This document shows positions 47,526-58,486 of a stretch of DNA of 64,000 nucleotides, piece after piece. The position numbers were made by a program, and so were the translations under genes. A model generated the notes under the pieces. The model did no database searches and was not told the DNA's origin. It saw nothing but the letters and a program-made list of their open reading frames with translations. Where the stretch lies: assembly GCA_034509755.1 (NCBI GenBank), contig CM067541.1:4576001-4640000 (forward strand), given 5' to 3'. How positions within the stretch are numbered: position 1 is the stretch's first letter; every line of letters starts with the position of its first letter. The DNA comes from Anisodus tanguticus (Eukaryota; Streptophyta; Magnoliopsida; Solanales; Solanaceae).

Positions 47526-48345
47526 TTCTATAACTTGTCATGTGCATAGTGATTTAGGATATGTGTTGGATATGTAAAGCAGTATGGGAAGTAAATAAAT
47601 ATTACAAGTGTTCGAAAGGATAAATGAATTGCCAATATTCAGAACTGCCTCAAAGTTGTTGAGTCTTGAATCTTGATAACCTGAAATCAAGAAACACTAA
47701 ATCTGGATAGTTACAACTGTGTGCTGAGTCGAGTGATGACACTCTGTCCTTAAGACAAGATTGTCCCGTATATATGCTTTTACGTTAACGGGCAATAGTC
47801 TCCCAAGATAAAATAACACTTTAATCAACACTACAAAGCAAATAGGTTGATTCTGATGAAGAAAACAAACACGAAATGACTTGCTGAAGAAATGGAAAAG
47901 GAAGGAAGAGTTTCTGTTTTAGTCCTAACGTTTCTGCTCACGTTTTGGACTGAATTTCAGTTTCTCTTCTTTTTGTCTGTGTGTATATCTGCGTGTCACA
48001 ATTGAGCCAAAAGGCATCAGTATATAGCATAAGGGAAGACCTCTCAACTGCCAAGACATGGCTGTTAATGGCTATTGAAGGAGGGAATTAAACAACCAAG
48101 TAATGATTGTTTATGAAGGAGGGTGTAATTCAGCCAAGTAATGTCTGTTAATGGACGGAGTTAATCATCCAAGTAATGGCTGGTTAATGCACAATAACGC
48201 CCCTAAAAATCAACTCCAACGGTAGGCAGAAACTTTCTGCCTTCTGTCGTTTCCAAATTCAATATTCCAGAAACTTCAGGGACCAAACTATAAATATTAA
48301 ATAATTTGGGGTCCAAAGAGATAATATCAGAAGAAGCCCGAGACC
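47526..48345. other. intergenic, short CCAAGTAATG repeats
   Basis: At 48040-48195 the phrases CCAAGTAATG and TGTTAATGG recur three to four times. Otherwise nothing that I can support. Confidence 0.35.
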
Positions 48346-48690
48346 CGAGACCGGACGGACGGGCGGCGGCAGCGCGCGTGTGGGCTTAGCCTTGAACCCA
48401 AGCACATCTAGGTCCTCCCTCCTTTAAACACATGGGATACCCCTTGGGGTCCCAAACCCTTAGCCAATTTTGAGACTTATAAAGAGAGCAATTCTTCATT
48501 TTCCCACCGATGTGGTAGATTTGTCCCACACCATATTTCCATGCCTCAAACACCTTACTTCGTGGACCAATATCTCTTTCATTTCTCAATGAAATTTGAC
48601 GATTCAAGGCCCTACGGTCATCTACTCACTTAGTAGATTATGCACGTATGAAGAGACAAAGCTTCCAATTTACTGAACCCTAGTGTTTAA
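48346..48690 (-). mobile_element. possible LTR remnant
   Basis: A GC-rich start (GGGCGGCGGCAGCGCGCGTG) is followed by ACCCCTTGGGGTCCCAAACC and CTTATAAAGAGAGCAATTCT, with CCCACCGATGTGG beyond. This resembles Solanaceae LTR promoters read on the minus strand. No partner LTR or coding region is present. Tentative. Confidence 0.3.
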
Positions 48691-48694
48691 GTCA

Positions 48695-49640
48695 TTAAAT
48701 ACGGGTGTACGCACCTCCCCACCAAAGGCAAATTTCCAACAATATGTTCTGCTTCACCGATGCTGACCCTGTGCATTTTTCCTTCGCCGTCAAAATAAGT
48801 ATGTGATGTTTGCTTGTCAGTTGGACAGTGAGAAGGAGTAAGCTGTTTCCAGGCCGACTAGCAAATCTCTCCCATTTACAGGCTCGAGCTGCCATCAGAG
48901 CAACAATATCTTTATCGCTATCGTTAGCAGAAACCTCAATAAGGTCTCTTTGAACATCAAGCATGCCTCGTGTTAGGGTCCTCGGCATGTCACTACAAAG
49001 CACGTCCATGCAAGCCATATCGATTATAGTTGTCATTCTTTTATACCTGCATGGGAAAGAGAATAAGCACCACGTCTCATTATAAGTAAAAGAATGGTTG
49101 GCATGTCAATTGGAATTCCACCAATGAGGAGCACGAGAAGATTGTCTATCCCAGAACGGTATGTGCGGTTTTGGATGCAGTACATGACAATAATTACCAC
49201 TGCAACAAAACGGATGCAGAAGTTTCCAATACATTTGGAAACATTTCGAAAGCACTCCACTTGGTTGGAACTGTCAACTACGTGGGTAGTTGCCACATTC
49301 CTATATCTGTTATGAACTCCTGTAGCGATGACGATAGCTTTTATAATTTCTCCTTGTTGATAGGTTGAACCAGAGTAAACAAAATCGCCAGGACTTTTTG
49401 TTACAGGAAGAGATTCACCTGTCAAATCAGATCAGACTGGTCAATTTTCACGACTGGATCAGTAGTACTCTCGAAGATACGAGGATCTGCATGAACTATG
49501 TCTCCCATTTCTATACGGATTATATTCCCCCGGAACGAGGTTAGAACTGTCAAGAACAAAGAAACCGTCTTCGTCATACCATTTCCCCTATCCAACTCGA
49601 AGAACTCTGACCTTCGGTAATTCGACTCGAGCAGCTACAT
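48695..49640 (-). pseudogene. plasma-membrane H+-ATPase (P3A) relic
   Basis: Minus-strand blocks follow the order of a plant P-type proton pump: VPGNIIRIEMGDIVHADPR (about 49510-49550, actuator domain), MTGESLPVTKSPGDFVYSGS (49425 down), GIDNLLVLLIGGIPIDMPT (49130-49070, M4 region) and MACMDVLCSDMPRTLTRGML (about 49010-48960). The invariant phosphorylation motif DKTGTLT reads DMPRTLT, so the key lysine, threonine and glycine are lost. Frameshifts near 49430, 49540 and 49030 break it. The rest of the cytoplasmic and C-terminal domains is missing. Clearly non-functional as a pump. Confidence 0.88.
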
Positions 49641-50068
49641 TGCTAGCTATCTTAACCGCAACAAAACTGTATATTGAGCAAATTAAGACTCTTGGAAGTA
49701 CTCAACTACTTCTCCCTAGTCAAGACACGAGTTTCGGATCAGAAGACCTTAAACTCACAACAAATCAAAATCAGAGCCATTGTCTTTCACAAATGAAACA
49801 TGTCTCTTATCTTATAGGAAATAAATCACAAGACTCAGCAATCGAAATAGGTTTAGAGTGCAAATGCAAATAAAATTAATTGCCCTGTCCAGAAGCAAAA
49901 TATTAGTACTCCTTTTTCTTTTACATTAGGCTGAACCTACATCACTCATCCAGAAAATTTTTTTACAAAGATTTGCCAATTTCTTGTACTGTGCTAGTAC
50001 TAATCCATATTTAATGACATTCCAATGAAAATATAAAATTACTATGCACGTGCTTATTTTTAATTGGA
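49641..50068. other. intergenic, nothing recognised
   Basis: AT-rich spacer between the ATPase relic and a SINE. Confidence 0.4.
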
Positions 50069-50074
50069 GTAACT

Positions 50075-50239
50075 GTTAAAGTTGCTATCATGTGATCAGG
50101 AGGTCACGGGTTCAAGCCGTGGAACCAGCCTCTTGCAGAAATGCAGGGTAAGGCTACGTACAATAGACCCTCGTGGTCCGGCTCTTCCCCGACCCCGCGC
50201 ATAGCTGGAGATTAGTGCACCGGACTGCCCTTTTTATTT
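50075..50239 (+). mobile_element. TS-type SINE with target-site duplication
   Basis: A tRNA-Lys-like head (GTTAAAGTTGCTATCATGTG, then B-box-like GGTCACGGGTTCAAGCC) leads into the TS body (CTCTTGCAGAAATGCAGGGT, GACCCTCGTGGTCCGGC, GTGCACCGGACTGCCC) and a T-rich tail. The 6-bp repeat GTAACT flanks it at 50069-50074 and 50240-50245. This is the best-preserved TS copy in the window. Confidence 0.92.
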
Positions 50240-50551
50240 GTAACTAGCATCACCTAAGTGAAGAAAAGGTGAAGCATTAAGACACCATGATTTTTTACCT
50301 ATAAAACTAGCTTTATAGAAGACAAAACAAACTGAAATTAACCAGCTTTTCTTCCACATGAGTTGAAATAAAATCCGCCCTTGAACTAATATCAGGAGAT
50401 AAACTTAAGATCAGTTGGCACGTTCGACTAAACATTGGAACCATGAGCTATTACTTCATTTAAACACAATTTATAAGACTCCTTTAACAGACTAACATGC
50501 AGCAAGATGAATCATCAATACATTGCAGATTAAACATATTCTAACAAATAA

Positions 50552-50887
50552 GGGGTCGTTTGGTAGCTGGTTAGAGTTAGGCAGGTATTAGTAATACATG
50601 AGTTAGTTATGGGAGAATCTATGTATTATTTTAGTATGAATTAGTTATGCTGGGTTAATTAGTTATTCATGTATTAGTTATTCCACATTTTATCCTGCAT
50701 AAAATAATACATAGATTCCCTCATAACTTATACATGTATTAGTTATGCGGTTTCTAAATTGCAAATCAAACACCGTATTAATTTCATACATGAATAACTT
50801 ACCTACTAACCAACTATCAAACGTGGTAGCTTATGCAAGATTTAATACATGCATAACTCACCTCCAAAAAGGCTACCACACAACCCC
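50552..50887. repeat. Tourist-like (PIF/Harbinger) MITE
   Basis: 336 bp. The left terminus GGGGTCGTTTGGTAGCTG and the reverse complement of the right terminus (GGGGTTGTGTGGTAGCC) are imperfect inverted repeats. The 3-bp target duplication TAA flanks it (50549-50551 and 50888-50890), typical of the superfamily. Inside, TGTATTAGTTATGC-type motifs recur in both orientations. No coding capacity. Confidence 0.85.
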
Positions 50888-51104
50888 TAAGTTAGCTAGA
50901 CTGAGATGGAACAATAACAAATACTAACATTATGAACAATTCCTCTATGTTAAGATTATTTAGAACTCAAGATGGAAAATTTCAGGAAGCAGGGCTATAA
51001 ACTACATCCGAAATACTCATATAACACTAGATTTAGTATATGGAACCATCAATCATTCCGCAGTTACACATACGAGAAGTTTGTCTCCAGCCAACCCAAC
51101 ACCT

Positions 51105-51445
51105 TGTTTGGATGATTGTTACATATCATTTCATAATGTATCATAATATTATGTTGTATTGTACTTGTATTATTTTGATGAATACAACGTTTGAATAAAT
51201 GTATTGTTTTCCGTTGTTACATAATGCCACACATCAGCAATTTGATAGATAAACCTACAAGAAAAGTGGGGTATTGAGCTATTATAAAAAGGTAGGGTAA
51301 AGGAAATAAAATTATTAGATAATAAGAAAAAACAAAAAGAGAAAAAAATAAGGTAATGACGCAATCACACCAAATCGGTTGTTACATGAACTTATCATCG
51401 TTACATAACGATGAATTTAACGATACATACTTTACAAACATTGTG
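51105..51445. repeat. possible MITE
   Basis: CTTGTTTGGATGATTGTTAC at the left and CGTTACATAACGATG plus ACAAACATTGTGTTTAAAC at the right suggest a decayed MITE of the type starting TGTTTGGATG. The right terminal repeat is poor. Confidence 0.35.
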
Positions 51446-53264
51446 TTTAAACTAAAAATACAATAAAATACTCGGGGATGTTGGACTCACCCCCTACCCT
51501 TGTTACGTGTAATAGAAATAGTGAAGTGGAATTCAAACATTCGGACTAAAATAAAAACATACTCCTTAAAACACAAAGTATCCTATTTAAACATGATCTG
51601 AACATTTCTGATACTCCATATTGATGGAAGTTATGCACAAAATTGCAGAAGCTATTCAAGACCAACATGCATGAAATATGGACAACATAATCACTGATTT
51701 TAATCAAACATAATATCGGAAAAAGACCTCTTGAAGCGTGACAACTATCGTGAATTTTCTGAATGAATGTGGCTTAGGATCAAGTGTTTTTAAGTACTTC
51801 AATATCGGCTTTGCTGTGTAATAATTCTCATTTCTCTGCTGAAGAGTATTTTAGTGTCACGGACAGCTACTTTGCGTCCATTTAGAATTCTCTAAAATAT
51901 GGTTTAAGAAATACTCTTATTTTATGCAAAGGAGTGGAAGGGTGATTAACTCTTCTCTAGAGTCTACTTTAATGAATTATTTCCTTCCTTTTTTTGCATT
52001 TTCCTTTATTTTTAAGGAGTGGAAAAGTTACTCCAAAGTCCAAAATAAGCACTTATTTTGAAGAAAAAATAAAGTATTTTTGACTTTCAAAAAATTTAGT
52101 CAAACAGGCTAAAGGAGTTTCTTTTTTTAAGATCTCATTTAGTTATGCTGAGTTTTAAGTAACTTCAAATTAAGCATCATGGGGTTGCTTTACTGAGAGC
52201 TCATTTGGATTGACCGAATTTTAGATTGATCAAGTATTGAAGAATTGGAGTTGAATTTATGAATAAGCAGTTAAATATTTAAATTCATAAATATAATATA
52301 AGAGATAATTTTGTAATTGCTTGTCGTTCCCCCTAATGTTTTAAAGCTAATAAGTCGTAATTAAGTTTGGGTAAATCAATTTATAACTTTTGACTTGTTC
52401 CTGGGTAGGTGTAGCCAAAAGTGCTTAAAAGCTATTCTGACCAACTTTTAAAGCTAAATATGTGGTGTTACCTCTCTTTTTCAGATATATTTATTAAAAG
52501 AATTAGTCAAAAGAAAATTAATAAGTAGTTCAAATATAAGGGGGGAAACTAATTGAGTTGTTGGATTGATCTGTATTTTATTTTCTCATTATGCTGCTAC
52601 TTATCATTGATAACCCTAATTTAGTCTTAGGGTGTGTTTGGTATGATGAAAATATTTTTCACTAAAAATAGAACCTGAAAATAAGTACTCCATTGTTTTA
52701 CTTATTTTCTGATATTTGATAAGTAAGTTTGAAAAATGTTGTCATAAGATCATATACATCATTCGAGGTATAATATACTATGGGGTTTGCTCCAACATAT
52801 ATTGATTCTTGATTAAATAAATCAATATACGAAAAATCTAAATATTACTACATGGAGAAGTTACAGATAGAAATTTACTCAACAGTTTCACAGTAATTAA
52901 GTGCAGTAAGCACATCATATGCTGTATATGCTAAAATCTGCAAGGAGATCGGGAAAAAGGCATGCACTAGCAGCTAAATAAAGTAAATTATTGGAAATAA
53001 ATGACGAACTCAAAGACAGTAAAAAGAGAAATGATTTTATCGATAGTCCATTGTCCACGAGTTTTACAAGGCTGATTGAGAGTTCGTTATAGTCTCAATG
53101 TTATCCCTTTGGATGGTCAAAGGCTTCTTTTTGGGTTAAATCATGCACTGGACACGCTGTGGACGTGGATTGTGGCTCAGGAGCCCATGTTCCAGTTGCA
53201 TCGGCATGTCTCCATGGATGTATTGGGGTTACATAGACAACGGGTGTTTGGCCACTGAAGCAGA
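51446..53264. other. intergenic with MITE-like debris
   Basis: At about 52628 GGTGTGTTTGGTATGATGAA looks like the end of a MITE with no matching partner. 52180-52470 has similar debris (GAGCTCATTTGGATTGACC). 53040-53260 holds short open frames without recognisable similarity. Confidence 0.35.
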
Positions 53265-53410
53265 ATACAACAAACAACAATAATAACATACAGTGAAATC
53301 CCATACCGTGGGATCTGGGGAGAGTAGAGTGTACACAGACCTTACCTCTACCTTGGTAGATAGAGCAGCTGTTTCCGGGAGACCCTCGGCTAAAGACAAA
53401 GCATAATCAC
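53265..53410 (-). mobile_element. RTE-type LINE, 3' end (left part, split by copia F)
   Basis: AACAACAATAATAACATACA at the left is the LINE tail seen on the opposite strand. The 3' UTR follows (CTTACCTCTACCTTGGTAGA, GAGACCCTCGGCTAAAGACA). It stops at the 5-bp duplication ATCAC before copia F and resumes at 58487. Confidence 0.9.
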
Positions 53411-53687
53411 TGTTAAACAGTCCATCATCACAGCCCATCACGGGCAGAATTCAGCCCATCACGGGAAAAGGTATATATGGTATATTAGGAATGTATATGG
53501 TAGTATATTGTAAAGAAAAGGATACCTTAATTAGTGTTATACTATTACCATAATTGTATAGTTAGAATTATGGTAGAATAAGGATTTAGAAGTAGAATAG
53601 GAAAAGGATTTTCCTATTATGGAAATATGTAACTTGTATATATATCTATTCAATCAATGAAAATAATGAAGGGGATTATTTCTTTCA
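53411..53687 (+). repeat. 5' LTR of copia F
   Basis: 277 bp. U3 begins with a pair of direct repeats CAGCCCATCACGGG (53431 and 53452), which replace the hairpin found in related elements. The rest resembles the LTR of element D. Confidence 0.95.
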
Positions 53688-53852
53688 TGGTATCAAGAGA
53701 CTAGGTCTAAACCAAAAGTTTTCTTCTCTCAAACTTTTGCCTCTTTGGCCGAGAACCCCCCCCCCCCCCCTCGGGTTTTTCTCTCCAAATATCTCGTCTT
53801 CCGCTCTCAAAAACCTCTCTTAAATTTATCCTCCTTCTTTGTTCTTTCAAAT

Positions 53853-56800
53853 ATGTCTAAGAACAATTTTCACCCCTGCCCTCACGGTTTCCAATATCAA
53901 GCTCGGTGTCCCTATTGTCCTTGAGATGGAAAACGTTCAATATGCAACGTGGGCGGAGTTGTTTAAAATTCACGCTATCTCTTATCAAGTTCTTCATCAC
54001 ATAATTCCTCCCGCTAGACCCCTTCTGCGGAGGATCCGAGGTGTGGATTACACTTGATGCTACCGTTCTTCGGTGGATATACGCCACTATTTCGGTGGAC
54101 CTTCTACGACGATTATGGAGCCCGATACCACGGCTATGGCTGCATGGAATAGATTGCGTGACATATTCCAAGACAACCAACATTCCCGTATCGTCACACT
54201 CGAGCAGAATTCTCTCTCGTTCGAATGGACGTATTTCCAAACGTTTCGCATATTGCAAGAAACTAAAGGAATTGGCGGATCAACTCCGTAATGTTGGCGC
54301 ACCTAAGTGACAAATAATCGTCTAGTTCTACGGTTGGTTGCCGGTCTTTCGGAGGCCTATAATGGTGTTGGCACTCTCCTTCGCCAAAGCAACCCTCTTC
54401 CCGACTTCCATCAAGCCCGCTCCATGCTTACGTTGGAAGAAGCCGGTTTGGCTAAAAAGGCGGCTACGGAGCAAGTCCGAGTTGTCATGATGGCATCCTC
54501 TCCTAATCCTTCGAGTTTTGTTAATAATTCGGGCCAAAACCATAATCATGGTGGCGGCAAGAATAATCGCAAAAATAATAACAAAAACCGCGGGGGCAAA
54601 CGCGGTGGTAATGGTGGAGGTTCGGTAGTCAACAAAACGTCGGTGGGTCCCATCCAATGAACGGTGGCCCACCACCCCCATGGGCCAAAGCGGTGGGGCC
54701 CATGGCGATGGAGCAGCGATGGCGGTGGACCGTGGGCCGGCGGCCCATACCAAAGCAGCGGCGGGATATTCCGGCGGCCGGTGGGGCAGCCACGATCCGT
54801 GCCCAATGCCCAAGCGGTGGCGGCCCATCGGCCGGTGGCCCAACAACGGCGGCGGTGGGAGCGATTACGGGCCGGGTCCAAGCACGGCCGGGAGTTCTTG
54901 GGCCCCGACCTCCGCAAGCCCATCATGCGGCAAACAGGCCCTACTCGGACCGATATCGAGGCCGCGATGCACACGTTGGGATTAACTCAACCGGACCAAA
55001 ATTGGTACATGGACACCGGGGCCACTACTCACATGACTTCGACTCGGTACTCTCTCATCTTATTCCAATTTGAGCACCCCTCGGGGATAATCATTGGTAA
55101 TGGCAGTTCTATTCCAATTCTAGGGTATGGTCGAAAACGTTGTCTCCCCCAATCCACCACTCCTCTTGAAAAATACTTTACATGCTCCTAAATTGATTAA
55201 AAATTTAGTGTACGTCCGAAAGTTCACAAATGACAATTCGTTTTTGTTGAATTTGATCCTTTCGGTTTCTCTCCGTGAAGGATTTCAAGACGGGGAGTCA
55301 TCTCATGAGGTGTGATAGTAGGGGGGATCTATATCCTATCATGCCGGTGTCGTCCATCGAGTCCGGCCTTGCCATCGGCCTTTTGCGACCATCTCTCCTT
55401 CCATGTGGCATGCTCGTTTGGGTCATCCGGGATCTTCTATTTTATCGATTTTAGATAAAAATAGCTTTATTTCTTGTAAGGGTACGAGTCGTACTCCAAT
55501 TTGTCGATCTTGTTCATTAGGAAAAATTGTTAAGTTGCCATTTGTAGACTCCAATTCTCATACTTCTATGCCATTTGACATTATTCATAGCGACTTATGG
55601 ACATCTCCTGTTCTTAGTTCAATGGGTCATCGATATTATGTTCTCTTCTTAGATGATTATTCTAGATTTTTGTGGACGTTTCCAATTGCGAATAAATCAC
55701 AAGTGTTTTCCGTCTTCATAAAATTTAGAGCGTTCATTCGTACTCAATTCGAAAGAGAAATAAAAAATATTCAATGTGATAATGGGAAGGAGTATGACAA
55801 TAGGGAGTTTCGAGAATTTTGTGCTACTCATGGGATAAATTTTCGGTTTTCATGTCCTCATACATCTTCACAAAATGGAAAAGCCGAACGCAAAATTCGT
55901 TCCATAAATAACATTGTCCGAACTCTCCTAATCCATGCCTCCATACCTCCGTATTTTTGGCATCATGCTCTACAAATGGCCACTTACCTTCTTAACATAA
56001 TTCCGTCTAAAGGTCTGACATATTCTTCCCCTCTCAAAATCTTATATAATAAAAACCCGTCTTATTCTCATCTTCGAATTTTTGGGTGCTTGTGTTATCC
56101 GTTATTCCCATCCACCACAATTAACAAACTTCGGGCTCGGTCTACTCCGTGTGTATTTTTGGGTTATCCGTCGAATCATCGTGGTTATAAGTGTTTTGAT
56201 TTATCCTCCAAGAAAATCATTATAAATCGTCATGTCATTTTTGATGAAACCCAATTCCCTTTTACGAAAGTTCATACTCCCGAGCCTAAGTCGTATAATT
56301 TTTTGGATGACCAAATATCCCCGTATATTATTCGGAATTTTTCGGACAACTCCCGTGCCCAAAATCCTCCAACGGGCCCACCGCCCGTGGTCCCACTGAT
56401 GTCACCCCCTGTGTTCCGCCCATCGGAACAATTCCGGCTATTGGGCCGATCCGGCCCAATTCTGGAACCTGGTCCGACTCCGAATCGATTCCGACTTGTA
56501 CCGATTTGGGCCGGCGGACCCACCGCTCGCCGGCGGTCCGTCCGAGCCCGGAAAATTCCCAAAATTCCATCACTTCTTCCTCGAGTCATAGACCGGTCAC
56601 TCGTAGTCGGCGGGGTATTTTTACACCTAAACGACATTTTAATTTACATTCGATGTCTCTAAATCCCCCTTGCCCCGCAATCCCGTGTCCGCATTAAATG
56701 ACCCTAATTGGAAAATTGCTATGGACCGATGAATATAATGCTCTTATTGATAATAAGACGTGGGAGTTGGTGCCCCTTCCATATGGTATTAATATTATCG

Positions 56801-58196
56801 GTCTATGTGGATTTTTGCTCATAAGGAGAATTCGGATGGGTCATTTGCTCGACATAAGGCGCGACTTGTTGGTGATGGTAAGACTCGGCGAGTTGGAATT
56901 GATTGTGGTGAGACGTTTAGTCCGGTGGTCAAACCGGCTACCATTCGCACCGTGCTTAGCTTGGCTCTTTCAAAGACTTGGCCAATCCATCGGTTGGATG
57001 TCAAGAATGCCTTTCTACATGGTGACCTCAAGGAAACGGTCTATATGCATCGGCCCGTTGGGTTTCGGGGATCCCAACCGCCCTCATCATGTACGTTTGT
57101 TGAAGAAGTCATTATATGGGCTTAAGCGTCTCCACGTGCCTGGTATACACGATTTGCTGATTTTGTTTCGACTATTGGGTTCACACACGGCAGGTCGAGA
57201 TAATTCTTTGTTCATCTACCGTCGTGGTTCGTCATTGGCCTATATTACGTTATATGTGGATGATATCATCTTGACCGCCTCCTCCGATGCTTTGCGTCGT
57301 CTATCATGGCCATGCTCGTTACGAATTTGCTATGAAGGACTTAGGGCCGTTGAGTTATTTTTTGGGGATTGCCGTCAAACGTCATTCGGGTGGCTTGTTT
57401 CTGTCTAAACGGAAGTATCTTCGCCGAGATCATAGAGAGGGTCGGGATGTCATCCCGTAAGTCCACTTCCACACCGGTTGATGCAAACCCAAAGTTGAGT
57501 GCCGCAGCGGGTGCACCATACGAGGACCCGACCCGTATCGCGATCTTGCAGAGCCCTCCGATGTCCGACCTTTACCGGACCCGATATTACATATGCGATT
57601 CAGCGGTGTGTTTATTCATGCATGATCCCGAGTTGAGCACATGAATGCAATCAAACGCATCATTCGGTATATTCGGGGACACTAGACTATGGGTTGCACT
57701 TATATCCGTCATCTACATCCACACTTGTTTCCTACACGGATGCGATTGGGGTGGTTGTCCCGACACCGGACGGTCGACTTCGGCTCTTGTATGTTCCTTG
57801 GCAACAACTTGGTCTCTGGTCGGCAAAGCGTCGGGCAACGCTATCACGCTCAAGTGCCGAGGCGAGAATATCGAGGGGTAGCAAATGTGGTCTCCGAATC
57901 ATGTTGGCTACGTAATTTGCTTTTGGAACTTCATTGTCCCATTCGAGAAGGCAACCTTGGTATATTGCGATAACATTAGTGCCATCTACCTTTCGAGCAA
58001 CCCAGTTCAACACCAACGGACCAAGCATATCGAAATGGACATTCACTTTGTCCGTGAAAAGGTTGCAAAGGGTCAAGTTCGCGTATGCCATGTCCCGTCT
58101 CGTTATCAAATTGCAGACATCTTTACAAAGGGTCTACCAGTGGTTCTCTTTGAAGATTTTAGGGACAGTCTCAGCGTTCGAAGACCGCCCGCTATG
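53853..58196 (+). pseudogene. gag-pol of copia F, frame broken by many small indels
   Basis: Gag begins at 53853 and loses frame at once (an extra C in CACCCCTGCC near 53872). It is open again at 54307-54660 with its glycine/asparagine-rich end. The protease is at 54990-55030 (NWYMDTGATTHMT). The integrase is intact in a 419-codon frame, 55403-56662, with the HHCC finger (WHARLGHPGSS, CRSCSLGK) and the D, D and E context (HSDLW, CDNGKEYDN, NGKAERK). RT (56700-57410) and RNase H (57410-58196, ending SAFEDRPL) need several frame changes. Nearly all lesions are 1-2-base indels. Some may be assembly errors (see findings). Confidence 0.9.
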
Positions 58197-58208
58197 ACTG
58201 CGGGGGTG

Positions 58209-58486
58209 TGTTAAACAGTCCATCATCACGACCCATCACGGGCGAGAATTCGACCCATCACGGGAAAAGGTATATATGGTATATTAGGAATGTATATGGT
58301 AGTATATTGTAAAGAAAAGGATACCTTAATTAGTGTTATACTATTACCATAATTGTATAGTTAGAATTATGGTAGAATAAGGATTTAGAAGTAGAATAGG
58401 AAAAGGATTTTCCTATTATGGAAATATGTAACTTGTATATATATCTATTCAATCAATGAAAATAATGAAGGGGATTATTTCTTTCA
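58209..58486 (+). repeat. 3' LTR of copia F
   Basis: 278 bp. It differs from the 5' LTR only by CGA, CGAG and CGA where the 5' LTR has CAG (58229, 58243 and 58251). Confidence 0.95.

Larger units (their letters stand above)
53411..58486 (+). mobile_element. young full-length Ty1/copia element F, nested in a LINE
   Basis: 5076 bp. LTRs are 53411-53687 and 58209-58486, starting TGTTAAACAG and ending TTTCA. ATCAC is duplicated at 53406-53410 and 58487-58491. Primer-binding site TGGTATCAAGAGAC at 53688. Purine tract GACTGCGGGGGTG before the 3' LTR. The LTRs are identical except at three CAG sites, so insertion is recent. Removing the element restores the host LINE sequence (GCATAATCACAAGCAAGGC). 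Confidence 0.97.
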
